Positions 1-8,673 of a DNA stretch of 64,000 nucleotides are shown piece after piece; positions within the stretch are counted from its first letter, which is position 1, and every line of letters begins with the position of its first letter. A model generated the notes under the pieces. That model worked only from the letters and a program-made list of their open reading frames with translations. It searched no databases and was not told where the DNA came from. Source of the stretch: Thermomonas hydrothermalis (GTDB taxonomy: Bacteria > Pseudomonadota > Gammaproteobacteria > Xanthomonadales > Xanthomonadaceae); the NCBI RefSeq assembly GCF_900129205.1, contig NZ_FQUK01000006.1, positions 33,622-97,621 of the forward strand, read 5' to 3'. The translations under genes and the position numbers were made by a program.

Positions 1-131
1 CCAGGAGTGCGCTGAGTGCGCTGGGCGAGCAGGTATTCGCGTCCTTGCGCCCGCCCACCCGTCCAGACAAACCGGGCAAGCCTGGCGATGCCGGGGTTGC
101 CTTGCCGGGCGGTACGCTAGAAGATGCCCGC

Positions 132-539
132 ATGAACTTCGGCGCAGTCATGGGCATCTTCTTCGGGGCGGGCGTCGGCGCGCTTGCGCGCTGGGGCCTT
201 GGGCTGGCGCTCAACCCCCTGTTCCCCACCCTGCCGCTTGGCACCCTGGCCGCCAATGCCATCGGCGGGCTGTTGATGGGGGTGTTGCTGGCCGTGTTCA
301 ACCAGTTCGATGCACTGCCGCCGGTCTTGCGGCTGGCCCTGTTGACCGGGTTTCTTGGCGGGTTGACCACGTTTTCCACGTTTTCGGCCGAAATCGTCAC
401 CCTCCTGATGCGTGGCCAGCTGGTCTGGGCTGGCGTTGGGATCGGTCTGCATGTGGGGACATCCCTGCTGGCCACCTGGGGCGGTTATGCCCTTACCCAT
501 GCCCTGCTGCTGGCCTATGTCCACGGAGCCCGTCCATGA
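132..539 (+). CDS. crcB: Fluoride ion exporter CrcB
   Basis: This small inner-membrane protein (135 aa) matches the CrcB/Fluc family, which lowers cytoplasmic fluoride by passive export as a dual-topology dimer. Visible support is the usual family length, about four hydrophobic segments, the early motif GALARWGLG and the signature GGLTTFSTFSAE. The open frame continues upstream to base 45, but that part is not membrane-like, and the ATG at 132 places the first transmembrane helix at residue 5 as in the family. The stop overlaps the start of the DUF190 gene by four bases (ATGA), a pairing that is common for crcB. I looked for a fluoride riboswitch upstream and do not see the conserved core. 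Confidence 0.93.
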   Translation: MNFGAVMGIFFGAGVGALARWGLGLALNPLFPTLPLGTLAANAIGGLLMGVLLAVFNQFDALPPVLRLALLTGFLGGLTTFSTFSAEIVTLLMRGQLVWAGVGIGLHVGTSLLATWGGYALTHALLLAYVHGARP

Positions 540-856
540 AAGGCGTCCATCTGCGCATCTACACCCATGAATCCAGCCGCCATGAGGGCGCGCTGCTGTA
601 TGAGTGGCTGCTGGAGCAGGCCCGCACGCTCGGGATTCCCGGCGGCTCGGTATTCCGGGCGATGGCCGGCTATGGCCGACACGGTGTCCTGCACGAGTCG
701 AATTTCTTTGAGCTGGCCGGAACCGAGCCGGTCTTGGTGGAGTTCATCGCCCAGCCGGAACAGGCCGACGCCCTGCTCGACCGTCTGCAGACCGCCGGCA
801 TCCAGGTGTTTTATGCCCGGCTGGAGGCGGACTTCGGCATCGTTGGAATGAAATAA
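536..856 (+). CDS. DUF190 family protein, CrcB partner
   Basis: A 106-aa soluble protein of the DUF190 family, which has a PII-like ferredoxin fold and often lies next to crcB. The N-terminus (KGVHLRIYTHESSRHEG) and the GSVFRAMAGYGRHG segment are typical. The start ATG overlaps the crcB stop, so translation is probably coupled. The function is not established; the linkage suggests a regulator or accessory of fluoride or ion export. Family assignment is secure, role is inferred from context only. Confidence 0.85.
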   Translation: MKGVHLRIYTHESSRHEGALLYEWLLEQARTLGIPGGSVFRAMAGYGRHGVLHESNFFELAGTEPVLVEFIAQPEQADALLDRLQTAGIQVFYARLEADFGIVGMK

Positions 857-861
857 AACGC

Positions 862-894
862 GCGCCGGGCTCAGGTAAACCCCGAACCCGGCGC
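862..894. terminator. GC-rich hairpin after the crcB operon
   Basis: An 11-base inverted repeat with one mismatch (arms 862-872 and 884-894) follows the DUF190 stop by six bases and also faces the end of the broken TonB-receptor gene on the other strand. There is no immediate T-run, so it may be a pause or 3'-end protecting hairpin and not a classical intrinsic terminator. It resembles the hairpins at 8048 and 20478. Confidence 0.45.
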
Positions 895-911
895 GGTGCT
901 GGTGCGGATTT

Positions 912-1097
912 TTAGAAATTGATGCTCATGCGGACATACCACTCACCGCCGTTGAAGCCAAACGGCGAAGAAAGCGGGTATTTCACGCCCAAGAACTTCA
1001 GCGTCGAGTTGGTTGCCTTGGGCCGGAAGTTGCAACGTCCCACCAGTGCACAGGTCAATGCAAGCCCCGCGGTCGAGTTGCAGGTACCGCCGGTATG
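912..1097 (-). pseudogene. C-terminal remnant of a TonB-dependent receptor
   Basis: On the minus strand the frame ending in TAA at 912-914 encodes a tail of about 60 residues that ends FGFNGGEWYVRMSINF. An alternating aromatic last strand with a terminal Phe is the signature of an outer-membrane beta-barrel, and the SPFGFNGG context is like Xanthomonad TonB-dependent receptors. A pair of cysteines (GGTC..., VGRC) fits a disulfide-closed outer loop. Nothing of the plug or the other roughly 20 strands is present: upstream the frame runs into the coding region of the gene at 1055-1555. I read it as a gene stump left by a deletion or rearrangement. The upstream limit is approximate; family call is from motif recognition. 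Confidence 0.5.
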
Positions 1098-1555
1098 AGT
1101 GCGGGCTGGGTCATCAGCAGCGAGCCTTCGCGCAGCCCGCGCAGCACCTGCACCAGCGCCTCGTAGTGGGCGGCCAGCTGGGCAAACAGCTCGGCGTAGG
1201 CGTTGCGGCAGGCGGCGGCGACATCGCGATACGCGCTGCGGCCGAGGGTGACGAAGTAATCGACACTGACTCGACGGCGCTGGGCCAGTTGCGGGAACAG
1301 GCCGGCGACCAGCAGGCAGCGGTCGCCAACGTCGCGCAGGGCATCGGCACGCAGCTGGCCGACGTTTTCCTGGGCGCGCAGCCATTCCAGGGCCTGGATG
1401 CGGGCCAGCAAGTCGGCATCGTTCTGATGGCGCAGCAAGACGAACAACAGATAGCTTTCCTGTTGCTCATCCAGCGGCACGTGGCTGCGGGATTCCGCCT
1501 CGCGCAGCAGGTGGTGCCAGAGTTCGGCGGCGGTGCCAAAATGGAGCGTGGACAT
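1055..1555 (-). CDS. Conserved hypothetical protein, possibly with a rearranged C-terminus
   Basis: A 166-aa soluble, helix-rich protein that I do not recognise. It begins MSTLHFGTAAELWHHLL and has a perfect AGGAGG ribosome-binding site six bases before the ATG, so the start is firm. Residues 1 to about 145 look like one folded helical domain, with many Leu/Ala/Arg and the segment DVGDRCLLVAGLFPQLAQRRRVS. The last 20 or so residues (after LREGSLL) are Pro/Ala/Arg-rich and are read from DNA that in another frame encodes the TonB-receptor tail, so the native end was probably replaced by the junction. It stands alone, divergent from the acyl-CoA dehydrogenase gene. Confidence 0.7.
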   Translation of the reverse strand: MSTLHFGTAAELWHHLLREAESRSHVPLDEQQESYLLFVLLRHQNDADLLARIQALEWLRAQENVGQLRADALRDVGDRCLLVAGLFPQLAQRRRVSVDYFVTLGRSAYRDVAAACRNAYAELFAQLAAHYEALVQVLRGLREGSLLMTQPALIPAVPATRPRGLH

Positions 1556-1803
1556 GGCCTGCCTCCTGTGTTGCTGGGATGGCCTGGACGCTAGCGCATC
1601 GCCCTTGCGGTGTGTTGGCAGCAGCGCAGCGCCTCTGCTGATAACAACGGCCGTGTGGCCAATGGCTTGATGGCAGGCACAAGGCGAATGCGTGGTTGTG
1701 TGATCGAATGCACGCAGCGCAGTGCGTCGCTGTTTATGAATCGTCTGGATGTGACGCGCGGCAGTATGCTGCGGGCTGTTGCAGCAACAGGGAGCGATGG
1801 CCG

Positions 1804-3423
1804 ATGGGTGAATCCACGCATACGGTGTTCAACCAACCACCGCCGCCGGGGCCGTTCGATCTGTGGGCCGATGATCCCGGCCTGCGCGAGGCGGTGGTTC
1901 GCGAAGGTGGTGAGGGCTTCAGCGCCCACCTGGCCGGCTATGGTCGGCTGGCGGGCGATGTGCTGTTGCGCCTGGCTGACGAGGCACATCGTGATCGGCC
2001 GCGTCTGAAGACACACGACCCCTACGGCCACCGGATCGACCAGGTCGCGTTCAATGCCGCCTATCACGAGGTGATGGGCACTGCGATCGCGCACGGTGTC
2101 GCCGCGCTGTCGTGGGCACAGCCGCACCCCGGCGCGCATGTGGCGCGAGCGGCGCTGAGTTATCTGCACTACCAGGCCGAACCCGGCAGCAGCTGCCCCT
2201 TGACCATGACCCACGCGGCGGTGCCGGTGTTGCGGCAGGCGCCCGCATTGCGCGCGTGGGCGGACAAGGCCTGCGCGTTCGCCTACGACGGCCGCGACGT
2301 GCCGATGACGGACAAGCGTGGCGTGACGCTGGGCATGGGCATGACCGAGAAGCAGGGCGGCAGCGACGTGCGGGCCAACACCACCCGCGCAACACCGCTG
2401 GGTGCGGACGGTGAATACACGCTGGTTGGGCACAAATGGTTCTTCTCCGCGCCGATGTCGGACGGATTTTTGGTGCTGGCGCAGGCTGCAGGTGGGCTGA
2501 CCTGCTTTCTGTTGCCACGCTGGATGCCCGATGGCCAGCGCAACCGGTTCCGGCTGATGCGGCTGAAGGACAAGCTGGGCGACTGGTCGAACGCCTCCAG
2601 CGAGGTGGAGTTCGACGATGCGTGGGCCTATCGCATCGGCGAAGAAGGGCGCGGCGTGCCGACCATCCTGCAGATGGTGATGCTGACCCGGCTGGACTGC
2701 ATGTTGGGCTCGGCCGGCCTGATGCGGATGGCGCTGCGGCAGGCGCTGCACCATGCCCGGCATCGTCAGGCGTTTGGCAAGCGGCTGCTCGACCAACCGC
2801 TGATGCGCAGCGTGCTGGCGGATCTGGTGCTGGAAGCAGAAGCCGCCACTGCGCTGGCGCTGCGCGTGTCCGGGGCGGTCGATCGTGCGCCCCATGATGC
2901 GCATGCCGCGGCGCTGGCGCGGATTGCGACGGCCATCGGCAAGTACTGGATCTGCAAACGCGCGCCGGGTTTCGTCAACGAGGCGCAGGAATGCCTGGGT
3001 GGCATCGGCTACATCGAAGAAACCCTGCTGCCGCGCCTGTATCGACAAGCACCGTTGAACTCGATCTGGGAAGGCTGCGGCAACATCCAGTGCCTGGACG
3101 TGCTGCGTGCGCTGGCACGTGAGCCGGCCACGGCGGCGGCCTTGCACGACGAATACAGCGCCGCGGCTGGCCGCGATGGCCATTTCGATGCCGCGCTGGC
3201 GCAGGCCCAGACCTGGCTGGCCAACCCCGACGAAGCCGGGGCGCGGCGGCTGGTCGAGCGTCTGGCGCTGCTGCTGCAGGGCGCCACCCTGCTGCGTGCG
3301 GGGCATCCGCTGGCACATGACTGGTGTGCAGCGCGCCTCGGGCAGGATGCGGGCGCCACCTATGGCAGCCTGCCGCCGGGGGTGGAGGTGGAGGCGGCCT
3401 TGGTCCGGGCGAGCGCTGACTGA
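1804..3423 (+). CDS. AidB-type acyl-CoA dehydrogenase
   Basis: A 539-aa flavoprotein of the acyl-CoA dehydrogenase superfamily, nearest to the AidB subgroup (E. coli AidB is about 540 aa). Seen in order: an N-terminal helical domain (FNQPPPPGPFDLW), the FAD/substrate segment MGMTEKQGGSDVRANTT, the beta domain with GHKWFFSAPMSD, and a C-terminal helical bundle with RQAFGKRLLDQPLMR and ECLGGIGYIEE. AidB is induced in the adaptive alkylation response in E. coli and binds DNA there; whether this protein protects DNA or only oxidises acyl-CoA is not visible here. The ATG at 1804 is chosen because the 36 codons before it lack conservation and an AGGGAG-like site lies just upstream; an out-of-frame ATG sits at 1797. 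Confidence 0.85.
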   Translation: MGESTHTVFNQPPPPGPFDLWADDPGLREAVVREGGEGFSAHLAGYGRLAGDVLLRLADEAHRDRPRLKTHDPYGHRIDQVAFNAAYHEVMGTAIAHGVAALSWAQPHPGAHVARAALSYLHYQAEPGSSCPLTMTHAAVPVLRQAPALRAWADKACAFAYDGRDVPMTDKRGVTLGMGMTEKQGGSDVRANTTRATPLGADGEYTLVGHKWFFSAPMSDGFLVLAQAAGGLTCFLLPRWMPDGQRNRFRLMRLKDKLGDWSNASSEVEFDDAWAYRIGEEGRGVPTILQMVMLTRLDCMLGSAGLMRMALRQALHHARHRQAFGKRLLDQPLMRSVLADLVLEAEAATALALRVSGAVDRAPHDAHAAALARIATAIGKYWICKRAPGFVNEAQECLGGIGYIEETLLPRLYRQAPLNSIWEGCGNIQCLDVLRALAREPATAAALHDEYSAAAGRDGHFDAALAQAQTWLANPDEAGARRLVERLALLLQGATLLRAGHPLAHDWCAARLGQDAGATYGSLPPGVEVEAALVRASAD

Positions 3424-3486
3424 CCAGCGCCGGGCGTCGGCCCAGGGCGCGCTACCATAGCGCCCCCACACGTGCCCGGAGCCGCC

Positions 3487-4083
3487 ATGGCCGACGACAT
3501 TCGCAACCAGGTCACCCGCGCGCAGGCCGAAGAGGCCGTGCGCACGCTGTTGCGCTGGGCGGGTGATGACCCCACCCGCGAAGGGCTGCTGGACACCCCG
3601 CAGCGGGTGGTCAAGGCCTACGAAGACTGGTTCAGCGGCTATGCGCTGGATCCGGACGAGTACCTGGCCCGTACGTTCGAGGAAGTGGGCGGCTATGACG
3701 AGATGATCGTGTTGCGCGACATCGAGTACGAAAGCCATTGCGAGCACCACATGGCGCCGATCATCGGCAAAGTGCACGTGGGCTATCTGCCGGCGGGCAA
3801 GGTCGTTGGCATCAGCAAGCTGGCGCGGGTGGTGGAGGCCTACGCGCGCCGCTTTCAGGTGCAGGAAAAAATGACCGCGCAGATCGCCGGTTGCATCCAG
3901 CGCGTACTGGAACCGCGCGGGGTCGGCGTGGTGGTGGTGGGAACCCACGAGTGCATGACCACGCGTGGCATCCACAAGCGCGGGGTCAGCATGGTGACCA
4001 GCAAGATGCTGGGCTGTTTCCGCGACGATGCGCGCACTCGCGCCGAGTTCCTGCGCTTTATCGAGGTCGGGCCAGGACGTTGA
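3487..4083 (+). CDS. folE: GTP cyclohydrolase I
   Basis: This 198-aa enzyme converts GTP to 7,8-dihydroneopterin triphosphate, the first step of tetrahydrofolate synthesis. The zinc and catalytic motifs are present: [11 protein letters not shown] (Cys and His ligands), [20 protein letters not shown], and [13 protein letters not shown] with the second cysteine ligand. Length is normal for the homodecameric bacterial form. A GTG at 3472 would add five residues, but the ATG at 3487 has GGAG five bases upstream. A perfect 15-base palindrome (3449-3463) containing TACCAT lies in the short gap after the aidB-like gene and may be a -10 region or an operator. The next gene begins at the folE stop. 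Confidence 0.95.
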   Translation: MADDIRNQVTRAQAEEAVRTLLRWAGDDPTREGLLDTPQRVVKAYEDWFSGYALDPDEYLARTFEEVGGYDEMIVLRDIEYESHCEHHMAPIIGKVHVGYLPAGKVVGISKLARVVEAYARRFQVQEKMTAQIAGCIQRVLEPRGVGVVVVGTHECMTTRGIHKRGVSMVTSKMLGCFRDDARTRAEFLRFIEVGPGR

Positions 4084-4091
4084 GGCAGGGT

Positions 4092-4682
4092 GTGGAGGCG
4101 ATCCATCCGGGGTTGCGCTGTACCGCGTTCTGCGGGGTTGATCGCATCGCCAGCGGCCAGCTCCGGCATGTGGCGCTGAAGGCCAGGCAGGCGCGCGAAG
4201 CCCATCCGGAGCGGCCGGTGCGGGTCTTTGCCGATGCCGATGCGCGCCTGCTTGCGTTGCCGCTGGAGCTGCCGGATGCCGACCTGTTGGCCTGGCTGGC
4301 GCAGCCGCAGGGCGTGCCGGCGCCCGCGCAGCGCGCCCGGCGACCGGGGCGGCCCCGGCTGGGCGTGGTGGCGCGTGAGGTGACCCTGCTGCCGGAGCAG
4401 TGGGACTGGCTGGCGGCGCAGCCGGGCGGTGCGTCGCTGACGCTGCGGCGGTTGGTGGACGAAGCCCGCAAGGTCTCCGCCAGCGACGACCGGCGTCGGG
4501 CCGCACAGGAAGCCACCTACCGCTTCATGCAGGCCATGGGCGAGGGGCTGGCAGGGTTCGAGGCGGCGGCACGGGCGTTGTTTGCGGGTGATTTCCACGC
4601 GTTCCAGTCACACCTGGCGAGTTGGCCGGACGACGTGCGCGAGCATGCCGAATGGCTGGCCACCGATGCGTTCGTCGCCTGA
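4092..4682 (+). CDS. DUF2239 family protein
   Basis: A protein of about 196 aa that fits the DUF2239 family: N-terminal CTAFCGVDRIASGQ, a short segment of predicted strands giving DADARLLALPLELPD, then a Lys/Arg-rich linker (RRPGRPRLGVVAREVTLLP) and a C-terminal helical half with EATYRFMQAMGEGLAGFEAA. Function is unknown. It follows folE with no gap and the start is uncertain: TTG at 4080 overlaps the folE stop, GTG at 4092 comes just after. I list GTG. The distance suggests translational coupling with folE, but a link to folate is only positional. Confidence 0.8.
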   Translation: MEAIHPGLRCTAFCGVDRIASGQLRHVALKARQAREAHPERPVRVFADADARLLALPLELPDADLLAWLAQPQGVPAPAQRARRPGRPRLGVVAREVTLLPEQWDWLAAQPGGASLTLRRLVDEARKVSASDDRRRAAQEATYRFMQAMGEGLAGFEAAARALFAGDFHAFQSHLASWPDDVREHAEWLATDAFVA

Positions 4683-4723
4683 TCCATCAGTACGGCTTTT
4701 TTTCTATCCACGGACCTGACGTT

Positions 4724-5983
4724 TTGAACACTCAAACTGCTCCCGGCGCGCGCAAGGCCGCGCTTGCCTTCATCTTCGTCACCGTGCTGATCGATGTGAT
4801 CGCCTTCGGCGTGATCATCCCGGTTCTGCCGCATCTCGTGCAGGAAATGGTCGGTGGCAACCTGTCCGCTGCCGCGTACTGGACGGCCGTGTTCGCGTTT
4901 ACGTTTTCGATCGTGCAGTTTTTCTGCGCGCCGATCCAGGGCGCGCTGTCCGATCGCTTTGGCCGCCGGCCGGTGATCCTGCTGTCGTGCCTGGGGCTGG
5001 CCGCAGATTTCGTGCTCATGGCGCTGGCACCGACGTTGGCGTGGCTGTTCGTCGGCCGCCTGCTGTCTGCCGCCACGTCGGCCAGTTTCTCCACTGCCAA
5101 TGCCTACATTGCCGACGTGGTGCCCTCAGATCAGCGCGCCAAGAGCTTCGGCATGGTCGGTGCGGCGTTTGGCCTGGGCTTCATCGTCGGCCCGCTGCTG
5201 GGCGGCGTGCTGGGTGACATCAACCACCGTCTGCCGTTCTGGTGTGCCGCCGGCCTGGCGATGCTCAATTTCCTTTACGGCCTGTTCGTGTTGCCGGAAT
5301 CGCTGCCGCCCGAACGCCGCACCGCCCGCTTCGACTGGGCCCACGCCCGCCCGCTGGGCGGCGTGAAGATGCTGCTGGAGCATCCGCGCATCTGGGGGCT
5401 GGTGGCGGTGGTGTTCATCGCCAACTTCGCCCACTACGTCTATCCCAGCACCTTCGTGCTGTTTGCCGACGCCGCCTTCGGCTGGAAAGAAAAGCAGGCC
5501 GGCTACGTGCTGGCTGCGGTGGGCGTGTGCAGCGTGGTGGTCAACGTCATGGTGGTGGGGCGGCTGGTGAAGGCGCTGGGTGAACGCCGCGCGATGCTGC
5601 TGGGTTTGCTGTGCGGCGCGACCGGGTTTGTGCTGTATGGGTTTGCCCGGACGGGCTGGGTGTTTCTGATCGGCCTGCCGATCAGTGCGCTATGGGCTGT
5701 GGCCGGGCCGGCCACGATGGCGTTGATCACGCGGCAGGTGCCGGCCGACGCGCAGGGGCGCATCCAGGGTGCGCTGAGCAGCCTGGTGTCACTGGCGGGG
5801 ATCATCGCGCCGGCGACATTCGCCAGTGTCTTCGGCTACTTCATCAGCCCGGCGGCGCCGGTGCGGCTGCCAGGTGTGGCCTTTCTCATCGCGGCCCTGC
5901 TGCTGTCGCTGGCCGCGCTGGTGGCATGGCGCGCCGCGCGCGCTGCCCCAGCACCAGACGCAGCGACGCAGCTGGCCGACTGA
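4724..5983 (+). CDS. MFS transporter, TetA/TCR-like drug exporter
   Basis: A 419-aa, twelve-helix major facilitator superfamily protein. The start of helix 1 (FIFVTVLIDVIAFGVIIPVLP) and the loop 2-3 motif A, GALSDRFGRRPVILLS, are those of the TetA/TCR 12-TM exporters, as is the PESLPPERR loop after helix 6. The likely job is proton-driven export of a small hydrophobic compound; the substrate cannot be told from sequence. I choose the TTG at 4724 since it gives a short N-terminus like relatives; longer starts would run through the end of the DUF2239 gene. A run of seven T at 4697-4703 lies just before it. Confidence 0.85.
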   Translation: MNTQTAPGARKAALAFIFVTVLIDVIAFGVIIPVLPHLVQEMVGGNLSAAAYWTAVFAFTFSIVQFFCAPIQGALSDRFGRRPVILLSCLGLAADFVLMALAPTLAWLFVGRLLSAATSASFSTANAYIADVVPSDQRAKSFGMVGAAFGLGFIVGPLLGGVLGDINHRLPFWCAAGLAMLNFLYGLFVLPESLPPERRTARFDWAHARPLGGVKMLLEHPRIWGLVAVVFIANFAHYVYPSTFVLFADAAFGWKEKQAGYVLAAVGVCSVVVNVMVVGRLVKALGERRAMLLGLLCGATGFVLYGFARTGWVFLIGLPISALWAVAGPATMALITRQVPADAQGRIQGALSSLVSLAGIIAPATFASVFGYFISPAAPVRLPGVAFLIAALLLSLAALVAWRAARAAPAPDAATQLAD

Positions 5984-6113
5984 CGCCTGGTTCCGCGGCC
6001 GATGCGGACGCACTCAGCCGCAGGCCCGAACACCGCTGGCATGGCTTTCGGCATAGGGGAGGATCGGCGGTCGGCGGTAGCATCGCGGGTATCCCCACTG
6101 ACCGGATACCGCC

Positions 6114-8009
6114 ATGACACCCCGTCTGCTGCCGCTTGCCCTGGCCCTGTTGCTGGCTGGCCCGCTTGCCGCCCAGGCCCCTGACATCCCGCCGCCGCAG
6201 GATGTGCCATATCCAGGCACGATTCGGGTGGAGGTCGATGCCACCGACCTCGCCCATCGCATCTTCCGGGTGAAGCAAACCATTCCGGTGCAGCCTGGGT
6301 CATTGACCCTGCTGTATCCCAAATGGGTGCCGGGCGGACACAGCCCACGCAACCCGATCGACAAGATCGCCGGCATCACCTTCAAGGCCAACGGCCAGAC
6401 GCTGGACTGGAAACGCGATCCGCTCGACGTCAATGCCTTCCATCTGCAGGTGCCGGCGGGTGTGCAGACGCTGACGGCTGAGTTCGATTACCTCACCCCC
6501 ACCAATGGCAGCCAGGGTCGGGTGGTGATGACGCCGAACATGCTCAATCTGCAGTTTCTGGCCACGGTGTTGTACCCGGCTGGCCACTACGCGCACCGGA
6601 TCATGATCGACCCGCGTGTCACCTACCCGGCCGGCTGGACCGCGTTCACCGCGCTTGACGAGGAGGGCCGCAGCGGCAACACCGTGGATTACAAGGACGT
6701 GCCGCTGGATATCTTCGTGGACTCGCCGGTGTATGCCGGGCGCTACGCGAAGAACATCGACCTGACGCCTGCCGGCAGCAGGGTACCGGTGAAGCTGGGC
6801 GTGGTCGCCGATGCGCCGAAGTATCTCGAGGCCACGCCGAAACAGATCGCGCTGCACAAGGCCCTGGTCGAACAGGCGCTGAAACTGTTTGGCGCGCAGC
6901 ACTACGACCATTACCAGTTCCTGTTCTCGTTGTCGGATCAGATGGGCGGCAACGGCCTGGAGCATCAACGCTCCAGCGAGAACGGCGTGGAGCCGGACTA
7001 TTTCACCGGCTGGAACGAAAAGATCGGGTTCACCGACCTGCTGGCGCATGAGTACACCCACAGCTGGAACGGCAAATACCGGCGTCCGGCCGATCTGTGG
7101 ACACCCAACTTCAACGTGCCGATGCAAGACAGCCTGCTGTGGGTCTATGAAGGCCAGACCCAGTATTGGGGCAACGTGCTGGCGGCACGCAGCGGCCTGC
7201 GTCCGCTGCCGGCGTCGATCGACGCGCTGGCGCTGGTGGTGGCTACCTATGCCGAAAACCGCCCGGGCCTGTCCTGGCGCAACATCCAGGACACCACCAA
7301 CGACCCGATCATCGCCAACCGCGCGCCACGCGCGTACCGCAACTATCAGATGAGCGAGGACTACTACTCCGGCGGCCAGATGATCTGGCTGGAGGCCGAT
7401 GCGCTGATCCGCAGTCGGAGTGGCGGCAAGAAGTCGCTGGATGATTTCGCCAAGGCCTTTTTCGGCGTCAACGATGGCGAGTGGGAACAGCAGAACACCT
7501 ACACCTTCGACGATGTCGTGGCCACACTCAACAAGGTGCTGCCCTACGACTGGGCCACGTTCCTGCGCGAGCGGCTGGATGGCAAGAAGGGCCTGACCGG
7601 CGGTATCGAGGCCGCGGGCTGGCGGCTGGTGTTCAAGGACACCCCGAGCGCCTACGCCAAGGCCAACGCGCGTTGGGGCGGTGCTGATTTCGTGTATTCG
7701 CTGGGCCTGAGTCTGGGCAAGGACGGCACGGTGTCCGATGTCCGCTGGGACAGCCCGGCGTTCAACGCCGGCATTGGCAGCGGCGCCACCGTGGTCGCAG
7801 TCAATGGTCAGGCGTTCAGCCCCGATGTGCTGGCAGACGCAGTGAAGGCAAACACCGATGGCAAGGCCCCGATCGCGCTGCTGGTGAAGGAGTTTGATCG
7901 CTACCGGACGGTCACGATCGACTACCGCGGTGGCCTGCGCTACCCGCACCTGGAGCGCATCCCCGGCACCCCGGACTACTTGACCGCCATCCTCAGCCCA
8001 CGCAAGTGA
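6114..8009 (+). CDS. Exported M61 glycyl aminopeptidase with PDZ domain
   Basis: A 631-aa secreted metallopeptidase. Residues 1-20 form a signal peptide ending in PLAAQA. An N-terminal beta domain is followed by the M61 catalytic domain with the zinc motif HEYTH near residue 312 and a downstream glutamate in LLWVYEGQTQYWG near residue 346. Family features such as NGLEHQRS and the YYSGGQMIWLEAD segment are present. The C-terminal part from about residue 520 (YSLGLSLGKDGTVSDVRWDSPAFNAGIGSG) is a PDZ domain, as usual in M61. It probably acts in the periplasm on N-terminal glycine or alanine peptides. Monocistronic, with a strong hairpin downstream at 8048. Confidence 0.92.
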   Translation: MTPRLLPLALALLLAGPLAAQAPDIPPPQDVPYPGTIRVEVDATDLAHRIFRVKQTIPVQPGSLTLLYPKWVPGGHSPRNPIDKIAGITFKANGQTLDWKRDPLDVNAFHLQVPAGVQTLTAEFDYLTPTNGSQGRVVMTPNMLNLQFLATVLYPAGHYAHRIMIDPRVTYPAGWTAFTALDEEGRSGNTVDYKDVPLDIFVDSPVYAGRYAKNIDLTPAGSRVPVKLGVVADAPKYLEATPKQIALHKALVEQALKLFGAQHYDHYQFLFSLSDQMGGNGLEHQRSSENGVEPDYFTGWNEKIGFTDLLAHEYTHSWNGKYRRPADLWTPNFNVPMQDSLLWVYEGQTQYWGNVLAARSGLRPLPASIDALALVVATYAENRPGLSWRNIQDTTNDPIIANRAPRAYRNYQMSEDYYSGGQMIWLEADALIRSRSGGKKSLDDFAKAFFGVNDGEWEQQNTYTFDDVVATLNKVLPYDWATFLRERLDGKKGLTGGIEAAGWRLVFKDTPSAYAKANARWGGADFVYSLGLSLGKDGTVSDVRWDSPAFNAGIGSGATVVAVNGQAFSPDVLADAVKANTDGKAPIALLVKEFDRYRTVTIDYRGGLRYPHLERIPGTPDYLTAILSPRK

Positions 8010-8047
8010 ATCGCTGAACACGGCAAAGACTGCCGTTGCTGCGTGTG

Positions 8048-8078
8048 CGCCGGGCCCGGACAGATGCCGGGTTCGGCG
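8048..8078 (+). terminator. GC-rich hairpin downstream of the M61 peptidase
   Basis: A 12-base stem (arms 8048-8059 and 8067-8078, two G-U pairs) with a seven-base loop lies 38 bases after the stop. No U-tract follows. It shares the CCGGG-type arm sequence with the hairpins at 862 and 20478. Confidence 0.45.
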
Positions 8079-8616
8079 TGGGTTGATGCCGTTCGGGCCT
8101 GCCCAGGTGAACCAAGGCGGGATGGCCGTTACAGAGGCGGGTGACGGCGGGGCACATGCGGTGGTCTGCGAATCAGAAAAGTCCTACCCGCAGATAGGCA
8201 AACCGCTGATGGCCTGGCCCCGACGCGCCGGGCACGCTATCCCCACACCGGCAGCGCTCGGATCCCCCCGTGACCCCTGGGTGGGCAAGGACTCCCCTTC
8301 CGCTGCGGGCCCCGTCAGGGAGGACGGGGCTGCCGGTTCTTGATGGCGCATCTGCCGATCTCCCCGCCTCCCACGGCTCATTTCCGGCATCGTCTGTTCC
8401 GCCCCGCCCCCCTCGTGCTGGCTGGCGGTACGGGCGCGATGTTGCGTCTCTGTCTGGATCGCCCGGCCACATGCCGGTTCGTGGCTTGTTTCAACGCGCC
8501 CCCCCCCTGCTTCCGTGCGCACGAACGGCAACCGTCTGCGTCTGCGGATGGCGAAGCCGCCAGCATGTGCAAACAAACCGACGCGGGATCTTCGGCCGTA
8601 GTCGGTCGCCAAAACG

Positions 8617-8651
8617 ACACGCCCCGCGACCTGGTCGAACGCGGGGCGTGT
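8617..8651 (-). terminator. Intrinsic terminator of glnA
   Basis: A perfect 12-base inverted repeat (8617-8628 and 8640-8651) with an 11-base loop lies 22 bases past the glnA stop. Read on the minus strand it is followed by CGTTTTGG, so a short U-tract is present. Confidence 0.75.
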
Positions 8652-8673
8652 GCAGTGACCCTCGTCAGCGGGA

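Larger units (their letters stand above)
8010..8673. other. Intergenic region of about 660 bases without a supported gene
   Basis: Between the convergent M61 peptidase and glnA genes. Several open frames cross it on both strands, but none has a plausible ribosome-binding site together with protein-like composition, and they overlap one another. It holds the hairpin at 8048-8078, a nine-base C tract at 8499-8507, a hairpin with GGGCCCCGTC.../...GACGGGGC arms around 8308-8330, and the glnA terminator at 8617-8651. It may contain a degraded gene or a small RNA; nothing more can be said. Confidence 0.5.

Noticed and set aside
70..131. Possible fluoride riboswitch before crcB (GGCGATG and a later GATG with short pairing segments)
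   Set aside because: The conserved AAC/TAAC segment and a proper P2 helix are missing and the closing stem would be only three pairs; a 6-base GGCAAG/CTTGCC hairpin explains the pairing.
1591..4506. 971-codon minus-strand open frame
   Set aside because: It is the shadow of the acyl-CoA dehydrogenase and folE genes; it is Arg/Pro/His-rich with no domain and crosses two well-supported genes.
6300..8021. Long minus-strand frame opposite the M61 peptidase
   Set aside because: High GC leaves antisense frames open; the plus strand has signal peptide, zinc motif and PDZ domain.
8083..8612. Small frames in the gap between the M61 peptidase and glnA
   Set aside because: They overlap each other on both strands, lack ribosome-binding sites and have no protein-like pattern.
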